DNA of 6,735 nucleotides from an uncultured Burkholderiales bacterium (GTDB taxonomy: Bacteria > Pseudomonadota > Gammaproteobacteria > Burkholderiales > Burkholderiaceae_F): contig CAIQGU010000170.1 in NCBI GenBank assembly GCA_903871435.1, positions 1 to 6,735 on the forward strand, read 5' to 3'. Position 1 is the first letter of the stretch. Each line of letters starts with the position of its first letter. Both the position numbers and the translations under genes were made by a program. Below, one piece after another: positions 1-5,144 of the stretch. The notes under the pieces were generated by a model, which was not told the DNA's origin, ran no database searches, and worked only from the letters and a program-made list of their open reading frames with translations.

Positions 1-545
1 ACCCGCAAGGGCTCACTCCGCAACACCGCGGTGGAGCGCAAATGTGGCCACTGGCGGTTGCGGGCCGCGAAGTTGCGGTGTGCGTCGTATCGATGGGCAA
101 CCCGCACGCGGTCCAGATCGTGGCGGATACGGAGACGGCGCCGGTGGAGATTTTTGGGCCGCTCATCGAGAAGCACCCGCGTTTTGCCAACTGCTGCAAC
201 GCCGGCTTCCTGCAGATCCTCGACCGCAACACGGTGCGCCTGCGCGTATGGGAACGCGGAAGCGGCGAGACCCTCGCGTGCGGAACCGGCGCCTGCGCCG
301 CGGTAGTTACCGGCATGCGCATGGGCCTGCTCGACTCGCCGGTTCTGGTGCATGCCCGCGGTGGCGACTTGCGCATCGAATGGGAAGACCGTGAGGGTGA
401 CGCGAACCGGCCCTCCTCGAGCCGCGGCGACGATACGGCGCAGGATCGGCATTGGGGCCGCCGGGCGGGAGATACGGCGGCGGTGGCGCCGGTGCGCATG
501 GCCGGTCCGGCCATGAAAGTGTTCGAAGGGGAGATTGAGCTTTGA
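1..545 (+). CDS. dapF: Diaminopimelate epimerase, C-terminal part (5' end outside window)
   Basis: DapF interconverts LL- and meso-diaminopimelate in the cytoplasm, feeding lysine and peptidoglycan synthesis. The reading frame is open from base 3 to a TGA at 543-545, giving about 180 residues of a protein normally near 275-290, so roughly the first third is missing. Visible family blocks are [10 protein letters not shown], the NAGFLQ block, and [20 protein letters not shown]. The Cys encoded at 279-281 corresponds to the second catalytic cysteine of the family (Cys217 in E. coli); the first lies upstream of the window. The end, [13 protein letters not shown], matches the family C-terminus. 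Between the conserved Trp before the last strand and PVRMAGPA there are about 35 residues where E. coli has about 5, an unusual hydrophilic insertion. An internal ATG at 42 is in frame but is not the start, because family sequence continues upstream of it. The DUF484 gene follows after 78 nt. Confidence 0.95.
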   Translation, partial: PQGLTPQHRGGAQMWPLAVAGREVAVCVVSMGNPHAVQIVADTETAPVEIFGPLIEKHPRFANCCNAGFLQILDRNTVRLRVWERGSGETLACGTGACAAVVTGMRMGLLDSPVLVHARGGDLRIEWEDREGDANRPSSSRGDDTAQDRHWGRRAGDTAAVAPVRMAGPAMKVFEGEIEL

Positions 546-613
546 TCGTGGCCAGCACGCGCGTGCGCTCCATCCGCCTGCCCCGCACCCCCGCGTATAC
601 GGTCCCGCCATGC

Positions 614-617
614 GGAG
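614..617 (+). promoter_or_regulatory. Ribosome binding site of the DUF484 gene
   Basis: GGAG lies 6 nt before the ATG at 624. It supports that start. No in-frame start codon exists between the preceding dapF stop, which is in the same frame, and this ATG. Confidence 0.6.
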
Positions 618-623
618 CGCGCA

Positions 624-1268
624 ATGAGTGATGACGATGTCGTTCGCTACCTGAACGACAACCCGGACTTTTTCGTCCGGCACCCCGAACTCTTCACCGA
701 GCTGCAGCTGCCCGATCCGCACCAGGGCAAGGCCGTGTCGCTGGTGGAACGCCAGGCAGCCCTGCTGCGCGAACGCGTCAAGGCCTTGGAGTCGCGTCTG
801 TCGGAACTGCTGCGCATTGGCCGCGACAACGACGTGCTGGCGCGCCACTTGGTCGAATGGAGCAAGGCGCTGCTGGTCCAGCCGCATCGCGACCGCATGG
901 CCGCCGTGGCAGCCGACGCACTTAAACAGGTGTTCGGAGTTCCCCTTGCGGAAGTGCGCATCTGGGGCGCGGCGCCGTCCAGCCACGACGCGACTGCGGC
1001 GAGGTGGGCGGCCAGCCTGCCCGCGCCCGTTTGTGGCACGGGCCTCGACCTGGGCGCGCTGCAGGGCCTGGCCGACGGCTGGTCCAATGCGCGCAGCGCA
1101 GCGGTGATTCCCTTGCGCAACGGCGATGCAGTGCCGTTCGGACTGATAGCCCTGGGGTCTTCGGACCCGGCACGCTTCGACGCCAATTTGGGAACCGCCG
1201 TGCTCGCGCGGATCGGCGAATTAGCGAGCGCGGCACTCGTCCCCGTAGAGCCGGCTTCAGCGCCGTAA
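624..1268 (+). CDS. DUF484 family protein (YigA-like)
   Basis: This 214-residue protein belongs to the DUF484 family, whose E. coli member YigA sits between dapF and xerC. Its biochemical role is not established. The N-terminus MSDDDVVRYLNDNPDFFVRHPEL matches the family's opening helix block (xxYLxxNPxFFxxHPEL). Residues about 38-70 (ERQAALLRERVKALESRLSELL) look like a coiled coil, and about 75-205 resemble the family's GAF-like domain, ending in the typical FGLIALGSSDPARF segment. There is no signal peptide or membrane segment, so it should be cytoplasmic. The ATG at 624 has a GGAG ribosome binding site and is the only possible start after the dapF stop. The rlmI-type gene begins 2 nt after its stop, so the two are probably co-translated. 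In E. coli the next gene would be xerC, which is not here. Confidence 0.9.
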   Translation: MSDDDVVRYLNDNPDFFVRHPELFTELQLPDPHQGKAVSLVERQAALLRERVKALESRLSELLRIGRDNDVLARHLVEWSKALLVQPHRDRMAAVAADALKQVFGVPLAEVRIWGAAPSSHDATAARWAASLPAPVCGTGLDLGALQGLADGWSNARSAAVIPLRNGDAVPFGLIALGSSDPARFDANLGTAVLARIGELASAALVPVEPASAP

Positions 1269-1270
1269 CG

Positions 1271-2506
1271 ATGGCGACGACGACGGCGGCTGGCGGCAGC
1301 GTGCTGCTCAAGGCCGGCAAGGAAAAATCGCTGCAGCGGCGCCATCCCTGGATCTATGCCACCGCAATTGCCCAGGTGATCGGCACGCCGGCCAATGGCG
1401 CGCTGGTGGACGTGCGCGGCAGCGACCGTCGCTTCCTGGCATGGGCGGCCTACTCGCCGGGGTCCGCAATACGCGCCCGCTGCTGGAGCTACCGCGAGGC
1501 CGATGTGATCGACGCCGATTGGCTGGGTGAGCGCGTGCGATCCGCCGTAGCGCGACGACTCGGCCTTTGGGTATCCACCAACGCGGCGCGCCTGGTCTTT
1601 GGCGAGGCCGATGGCCTGCCAGGCCTGGTCGCCGACCGCTATGACGACATGCTGGTCGTGCAGATCCAGGCCCCCGGCGTGGACAGCCATCGCGAAGCCC
1701 TGCTCGACGCACTATGCGCCGCCACCGGCTGCGCCACGGTTTTCGACCGCTCCGATGCGGCCTTGCGTACCCGAGAGGGTCTGCCCGCATCGGGTGGCGT
1801 GCTGCGCGGACCCGCGCCGCTCGAGGTGGTGCGCATCCACGAGCACGGTGTGCAGTACGCGGTGGATATCCGCCGCGGTCACAAGACGGGCTTTTACCTG
1901 GATCAGCGCGACAGCCGGCGCGCCCTGGCCGATCTGGTGCGGGACTTCGTTCAGCGCCATGGCCGCGGGCCGCGGGTACTCAACTGCTTTTGCTACACGG
2001 GCGGGTTCAGCCTTGCCGCGGCCCTCGCGGGCGCGGCGGAGGTCATATCCGTAGACTCGTCGGCGGACGCACTGGCGCTGGCCCGCGGCAATGCGGAACT
2101 CAATGGCCTTGCCGGCGAATCGCCGCAAGCGCTCCACTGGGTGTGCGGGGACGTCTTCGAGCAGTTGCGCCAGTTGCGCGATCAGGGCGAGCGGTTCGAC
2201 TTCGTGATTCTCGACCCGCCCAAGTTCGCCACAAACCAGCACCAGGTGGACCGCGCGGCGCGCGCTTACAAGGACATCAATCTGGGGGGACTGCGGCTGC
2301 TGCAACCGGGCGGCAGCCTGCTCAGTTTCTCCTGCTCGGGTGCCATTGAGGTCGATCTTTTCCAGAAGATCGTGGCCAGTGCCGTCATCGATTCGGGCAT
2401 CGACTGCTACCTGCGCGGACGCCTGGGCGCGGGCCTGGACCATCCAACGCTGGTCACGCAGCCGGAAGGCGAATACCTCAAGGGTCTGCTGCTGGAGCGC
2501 ACGTAG
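1271..2506 (+). CDS. rlmI: Class I SAM-dependent 23S rRNA (cytosine-C5) methyltransferase, RlmI type
   Basis: The 411-residue product matches the RlmI/YccW family (COG1092; E. coli RlmI is 396 aa and methylates C1962 of 23S rRNA at C5). Residues about 10-75 form the PUA-like RNA-binding domain (VLLKAGKEKSLQRRHPWIY). The middle segment carries LVFGEADGLPGLVADRY (108-124) and DIRRGHKTGFYLDQR (199-213). The Rossmann methyltransferase domain has the SAM-binding motif VLNCFCYTGGFSLAA (236-250), an acidic strand end EVISVDSS, motif IV DPPK (315-318), and SFSCSG with Cys355 as the probable catalytic nucleophile. The ATG at 1271 is chosen because family similarity begins just after it and it lies 2 nt past the DUF484 stop. 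The open frame extends further upstream, but only as an antisense-quality read through the DUF484 gene. No strong Shine-Dalgarno is seen, so translation may be coupled to DUF484. The family is clear; the exact target base is inferred. Confidence 0.9.
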   Translation: MATTTAAGGSVLLKAGKEKSLQRRHPWIYATAIAQVIGTPANGALVDVRGSDRRFLAWAAYSPGSAIRARCWSYREADVIDADWLGERVRSAVARRLGLWVSTNAARLVFGEADGLPGLVADRYDDMLVVQIQAPGVDSHREALLDALCAATGCATVFDRSDAALRTREGLPASGGVLRGPAPLEVVRIHEHGVQYAVDIRRGHKTGFYLDQRDSRRALADLVRDFVQRHGRGPRVLNCFCYTGGFSLAAALAGAAEVISVDSSADALALARGNAELNGLAGESPQALHWVCGDVFEQLRQLRDQGERFDFVILDPPKFATNQHQVDRAARAYKDINLGGLRLLQPGGSLLSFSCSGAIEVDLFQKIVASAVIDSGIDCYLRGRLGAGLDHPTLVTQPEGEYLKGLLLERT

Positions 2507-2799
2507 CGCCGGAACGAGGCCTTCCGGGCCGCGACAGCACCGGTTTTATCGGAACGCCGGCCGCCGGCAATTGATTCTCAACAACTTTTTCCTGCGGGCG
2601 GGGGCCCGCCCTGCGGCGGAAATTTGGTCTACACTTCGCGCCCCGCAATTTTTTCCCCGCCGAGGCGCCTCATTTTGGCAGCCCGGCGCGACACGGGTGG
2701 CCTGCCTGCGCGGCGTAGCCCTTCCCGGCACCGGATTCCACGCAAGCGAGCAAGCCGGGGGCCAGGCAGCGGGCGGCGATTGCGGCATGGTTTCCAGGC

Positions 2800-2847
2800 G
2801 GGGTCTGCAGCGGGGTTTGCAGCAAAGATTTCAGCCGGGATTGCAGC
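2800..2847 (+). repeat. Imperfect 12-nt tandem repeat, four units
   Basis: Four consecutive 12-nt units can be read: GGGGTCTGCAGC, GGGGTTTGCAGC, AAAGATTTCAGC and CGGGATTGCAGC. Units 1 and 2 match at 11 of 12 positions, units 2 and 4 at 10 of 12, and units 2 and 3 at 7 of 12. All end in CAGC. The array ends 37 nt before the GTG start of the CobW GTPase gene. Because 12 is a multiple of 3, the array also reads as an Ala/Gly tetrapeptide repeat in the cobW frame (GSAA GFAA KISA GIAA). It may be chance, a decayed slippage repeat, or part of the leader. Confidence 0.6.
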
Positions 2848-2871
2848 CGGACATTCGATTAACCATCGGCA

Positions 2872-2878
2872 GGTGGAG
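2872..2878 (+). promoter_or_regulatory. Ribosome binding site deciding the GTG start of the CobW GTPase
   Basis: GGTGGAG sits 6 nt before the GTG at 2885. It is the best Shine-Dalgarno in the leader. It picks that GTG over the far-upstream in-frame start at 2624, which would add 87 residues without family similarity. Confidence 0.6.
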
Positions 2879-2884
2879 CAGAAC

Positions 2885-4063
2885 GTGGCGGACAAGCGCA
2901 GCAATGCAGCAACAGACCGGTCGGCGGAAAAATCCGCCGCACGCAGCTTGATCCCCGTAACCGTCCTCACCGGTTTCCTGGGCGCCGGCAAGACCACGCT
3001 GCTCAACCGCATCCTCAGCGAAACGCACGGCCACCGCATCGCCGTGATCGAGAACGAATTCGGGCCCGAAAGCGTCGACAACGAGCTGCTGGTGCGCGAC
3101 GCCGGCGAGCAGATCGTCGAGATGAACAATGGTTGCGTCTGCTGCACGGTTCGGGGCGACCTGGCGCGCATCCTGGGCGAGTTGTGGGACAAGCGGGCTG
3201 CGGGCGCCATTTCCTTCGACCGCGTGGTGATCGAGACCACGGGCATGGCCAATCCCGGGCCCGTGACCCAGACGTTCTTCGTCGACGAGACCGTGGGTAC
3301 GCGCTACCGCATCGACGGCGTGATCACCGTGGTCGACGCCAAGCATGGCCACCAGACGCTGGACACGCAGACCGAGGCCCAGAACCAGGTGGGCTTTGCC
3401 GACCGCATCCTGATGTCCAAGACCGATCTCGTGGACCCGGACGAAGCCAGTTCACTGCGCGATCGGCTGGTGCGCATGAATCCACGCGCTCCCATACGCA
3501 GTGTGCACATGGGGCAAGTGCCCGTCGGCGAGATCTTCGACATCGGCGGTTTCGACCTGAACTCCGTCCTGGAACTGGACCCTGACTTCCTGGCGGCCGA
3601 ACACCCGGATGCCCGGCGCGACCGTCAAGCGCACGGCAACCACGATCACGGGCATGACCACGGCAGCCATCACCATGAGGACGAAAGTCACGTGCACGGC
3701 CCGGACTGCGGTCATGATCATGAGCACGGCCATGATGAAGGCCATGGCCATCATCACCATGACGACGCGATAAAGGCGTTTCTTTTCACATCGGAGCGGC
3801 CCTTCGATGCCCGCCGGCTGGAAGAAACGATGAGTGCCTTCATCCAGGTTTACGGACCCGACCTGCTTCGGTATAAAGGCGTGCTTTTCGTTCGCGGGTC
3901 GGGGCGACGCATGATCTTGCAGGGCGTGCACATGTTGATGGGCGTAGAGCCGGGGCGCAGTTGGGAGCGCCGCGATACGCCATCGAGCAGGATGGTTTTC
4001 ATCGGGCGCAATCTGCCCAAGGAAATTTTTGTCCAGGGTCTCGAATCGTGTCTGATTCGCTGA
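2885..4063 (+). CDS. CobW/COG0523 family GTPase, putative zinc (metal) chaperone with His-rich loop
   Basis: Starting at GTG 2885 the product is 392 residues, normal for G3E-family COG0523 GTPases, which bind metal and GTP and are thought to deliver metal to client proteins in the cytoplasm. Visible features in order are: Walker A GFLGAGKTT (30-38); ENEFG (56-60); the metal-binding CxCC motif GCVCC (Cys84, 86, 87); the Walker B region VVIETTGMANP (114-124); and SKTD (178-181), a variant of the guanine-specificity NKxD. Residues 250-292 are a loop with 19 His in 43 residues plus Cys275. The CobW C-terminal domain runs about 295-392. Zinc is the likely metal, judging from the CxCC motif, the His loop and the adjacent dksA, but cobalt or nickel cannot be excluded. 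No cobalamin genes are nearby, so the CobW name should not be read as B12 synthesis. I see no clear Zur-type operator. dksA follows after 59 nt. Confidence 0.92.
   Translation: MADKRSNAATDRSAEKSAARSLIPVTVLTGFLGAGKTTLLNRILSETHGHRIAVIENEFGPESVDNELLVRDAGEQIVEMNNGCVCCTVRGDLARILGELWDKRAAGAISFDRVVIETTGMANPGPVTQTFFVDETVGTRYRIDGVITVVDAKHGHQTLDTQTEAQNQVGFADRILMSKTDLVDPDEASSLRDRLVRMNPRAPIRSVHMGQVPVGEIFDIGGFDLNSVLELDPDFLAAEHPDARRDRQAHGNHDHGHDHGSHHHEDESHVHGPDCGHDHEHGHDEGHGHHHHDDAIKAFLFTSERPFDARRLEETMSAFIQVYGPDLLRYKGVLFVRGSGRRMILQGVHMLMGVEPGRSWERRDTPSSRMVFIGRNLPKEIFVQGLESCLIR
3632..3760 (+). other. Segment encoding the histidine-rich metal-binding loop of the CobW GTPase
   Basis: The codons here encode residues 250-292, with 19 His mixed with Asp, Glu and Gly and one Cys (HGPDCGHDH). 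It lies between the GTPase domain and the CobW C-terminal domain. Such loops are common in this family and are thought to buffer or capture metal. The DNA is repetitive (CAC/CAT with GAC/GAT/GGC), so it is a plausible slippage site with variable length between strains. Confidence 0.8.
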
Positions 4064-4077
4064 TGCTGGCTTCAGCA
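4064..4077 (+). repeat. Small inverted repeat just after the CobW GTPase stop
   Basis: TGCTG and CAGCA flank a 4-nt loop, beginning on the first base after the stop. No T-run follows, so it is not a convincing terminator; it could be a weak transcript hairpin between cobW and dksA. A 10-bp palindrome CGCACGTGCG lies further on at 4096-4105, just before the dksA ribosome binding site. Confidence 0.3.
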
Positions 4078-4107
4078 GCACCCCGCAACGCCGCGCGCAC
4101 GTGCGGT

Positions 4108-4115
4108 AGGAAAGG
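4108..4115 (+). promoter_or_regulatory. Ribosome binding site of dksA
   Basis: AGGAAAGG lies 7 nt before the ATG at 4123. It is strong by the standard of this window and supports translation from that ATG, so the basic N-terminal tail is part of the protein. Confidence 0.7.
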
Positions 4116-4122
4116 TTGATCG

Positions 4123-4512
4123 ATGGCTACGAAATCCAAGGCGCCCGCGAAGTCCGCGGGAGCGGCAAAAACGGCAAAGACACCTGCCAAGCGCCCCGCC
4201 AAGCTCACGCCCAAGGCAGCGGGCAAGTCGACCACGTCGGTAGCGCACAAATCCGCCACCAAGGTGGCCGCCAAACCGGCAGCCAAGAAGGCTGCGCCCG
4301 CCCCGGCCAAGGCCGTCAAGGAAGCGAAGCCGGCGCCGGCGGCCAAGACCGGCAAGGCGCCTCCGTTGGCGCCCGTCAAGGCAGCCGCAAAGCCGGCGCC
4401 CACCAAATCCACGGGCCGCGGCAGCCCGCGCCTGGGCGCCGTGCCCGCGGCGCCGGCCAATGCGGTCGGATCAGTGGCCTCCATCGGCCTGCCCCCGCCC
4501 AAACCGCCGGCG
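4123..4512 (+). other. Segment encoding the Lys/Ala/Pro-rich N-terminal tail of DksA
   Basis: This codes for residues 1-130, built from degenerate AAK, PAK and KPA repeats (for example AAKPAAKKAAPAPAK). It has no predicted fold and carries a strong positive charge. The reading frame runs without a break into the DksA core, and the ribosome binding site lies at its start, so it is genuine coding sequence and not an upstream misread. Confidence 0.75.
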
Positions 4513-5025
4513 CGGCAGCCGGTCGCGGTGAGCCAAAAGGACATCGCCACCGCCACCGAATACCTGCTCCGCCGCTCGGCCGGCCGCAGCGAAGCGCCGG
4601 TGATCGTCGACGGCAAGCCCCTGCCCACCGAAGAGCAGATGCTGTCCATGCCCGATTCGGACTACATGAACGAGCGCCAGCTGGCTTTCTTCCGCTACCA
4701 ATTGCAGGAGATCGAGCGGCAGATTCTCAGCAATGCCGACGAAACCACCGAGCACCTGCGCGAGACGGTGATCGTTCCCGACCCGGCCGACCGCGCCACC
4801 ATCGAGGAAGAGCACGCGCTTGAATTGCGCACCCGCGACCGTGAGCGCAAGCTGCTCAAGAAGGTGCAGGCTTCGCTGGCGCAGATCGAAGCGGGCGAAT
4901 ACGGCTTCTGCGAGGAGACCGGCGACCCCATCGGCGTGCCGCGCCTGCTGGCACGGCCAACCGCAACGCTGAGCCTGGAGGCGCAGCAGCGCCGCGAGAT
5001 CAAGCAGAAGCTGTTTGGGGATTGA
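4123..5025 (+). CDS. dksA: DksA-type RNA polymerase-binding transcription factor with basic N-terminal tail and single-Cys finger
   Basis: DksA binds the secondary channel of RNA polymerase and works with ppGpp in the stringent response. This product is 300 residues, twice the 151 of E. coli DksA. Residues about 175-300 form the conserved core: YMNERQLAFFRYQL, a coiled coil whose tip PDPADRA keeps the two functional Asp (220, 223), EEEHALELRTRDRERKLLKK, then the finger region. Of the four zinc-binding Cys in E. coli only the first remains (Cys263); the others are Thr266, Ser284 and Ala287 at identical spacing. A zinc-independent fold is therefore expected, as in single-Cys DksA proteins. Residues 1-130 are low-complexity Lys/Ala/Pro; the first 100 contain 22 Lys and one acidic residue (Glu67), resembling bacterial histone H1-like tails and likely disordered and able to bind nucleic acid. 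The ATG at 4123 has a strong ribosome binding site (AGGAAAGG). It may be co-transcribed with the upstream metal GTPase. Confidence 0.93.
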   Translation: MATKSKAPAKSAGAAKTAKTPAKRPAKLTPKAAGKSTTSVAHKSATKVAAKPAAKKAAPAPAKAVKEAKPAPAAKTGKAPPLAPVKAAAKPAPTKSTGRGSPRLGAVPAAPANAVGSVASIGLPPPKPPARQPVAVSQKDIATATEYLLRRSAGRSEAPVIVDGKPLPTEEQMLSMPDSDYMNERQLAFFRYQLQEIERQILSNADETTEHLRETVIVPDPADRATIEEEHALELRTRDRERKLLKKVQASLAQIEAGEYGFCEETGDPIGVPRLLARPTATLSLEAQQRREIKQKLFGD

Positions 5026-5104
5026 TGTCCGCTTGAGGCCGCGCGGTTGACGCTTCGTACCGTGCGGTTGAGGCAGTTGATCGCGGCGCATTGATTGAGG
5101 TACA

Positions 5105-5122
5105 CCGGTGCGTCCGCACCGG
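5105..5122 (+). repeat. Perfect inverted repeat in the leader of the MBL hydrolase gene
   Basis: CCGGTGCG and CGCACCGG are separated by 2 nt. As RNA this would form a 7-bp stem with a 4-nt loop; as DNA it is an 18-nt dyad that could be an operator. It ends 22 nt before the ATG at 5145. A weak promoter-like pair, TTGATC at 5077-5082 and GTACAC at 5100-5105 with a 17-nt spacer, overlaps its left edge. The half-sites are GC-rich, so chance is possible. Confidence 0.5.
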
Positions 5123-5144
5123 CTGCAACGACAACGGGAAGCAC

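Larger units (their letters stand above)
2507..2884 (+). other. 378-nt gene-free leader between rlmI and the CobW GTPase gene
   Basis: No convincing gene is seen here. Just after rlmI is a perfect 6-bp inverted repeat CCGGAA/TTCCGG with a 7-nt loop (2509-2527), but no T-run follows directly, so it is a weak terminator candidate at best. A second small stem GCCGG/CCGGC (3-nt loop) lies at 2556-2568, and a GGGCGG/CCGCCC stem with a 4-nt loop at 2596-2611. The T/A-richer stretch 2569-2590 and the TACACT at 2630-2635 could belong to a promoter for the downstream gene, though no good -35 box lies at the right distance. A 12-nt tandem repeat occupies 2800-2847. The cobW frame stays open back to 2624, but that translation is basic and low in complexity and lacks family similarity. 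Confidence 0.6.

Noticed and set aside
1004..1270. Upstream extension of the rlmI frame into the DUF484 gene
   Set aside because: The extra 89 residues overlap DUF484 in another frame, are Arg-rich and lack PUA or methyltransferase similarity. The ATG at 1271 fits family length.
647..1690. 347-codon open frame on the minus strand opposite DUF484 and rlmI
   Set aside because: It overlaps two recognised genes, shows no family motif, and crosses their boundary without respect for it.
2509..2527. Intrinsic terminator after rlmI
   Set aside because: The stem is only 6 bp and no T-run follows directly; the nearest T-run is 16 nt further on.
2624..2884. 87-residue N-terminal extension of the CobW GTPase
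   Set aside because: It is basic, low in complexity and without family similarity, while GTG 2885 has a good ribosome binding site and gives a normal family length.
2507..2884. Cobalamin riboswitch before the CobW-type gene
   Set aside because: I could not find a B12-box or the conserved core pattern, and the encoded protein looks like a zinc-type COG0523 member rather than a B12 enzyme.
2787..2951. Possible 54-residue small protein with RGLQ-like repeats overlapping the cobW start
   Set aside because: It has no clear ribosome binding site, its periodicity comes from the 12-nt repeat, and it runs out of frame into cobW coding sequence.
3632..3760. CAC/CAT-rich repeat as a microsatellite or CRISPR-like array
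   Set aside because: It is explained by His codons in the metal-binding loop and has no regular repeat-spacer structure.
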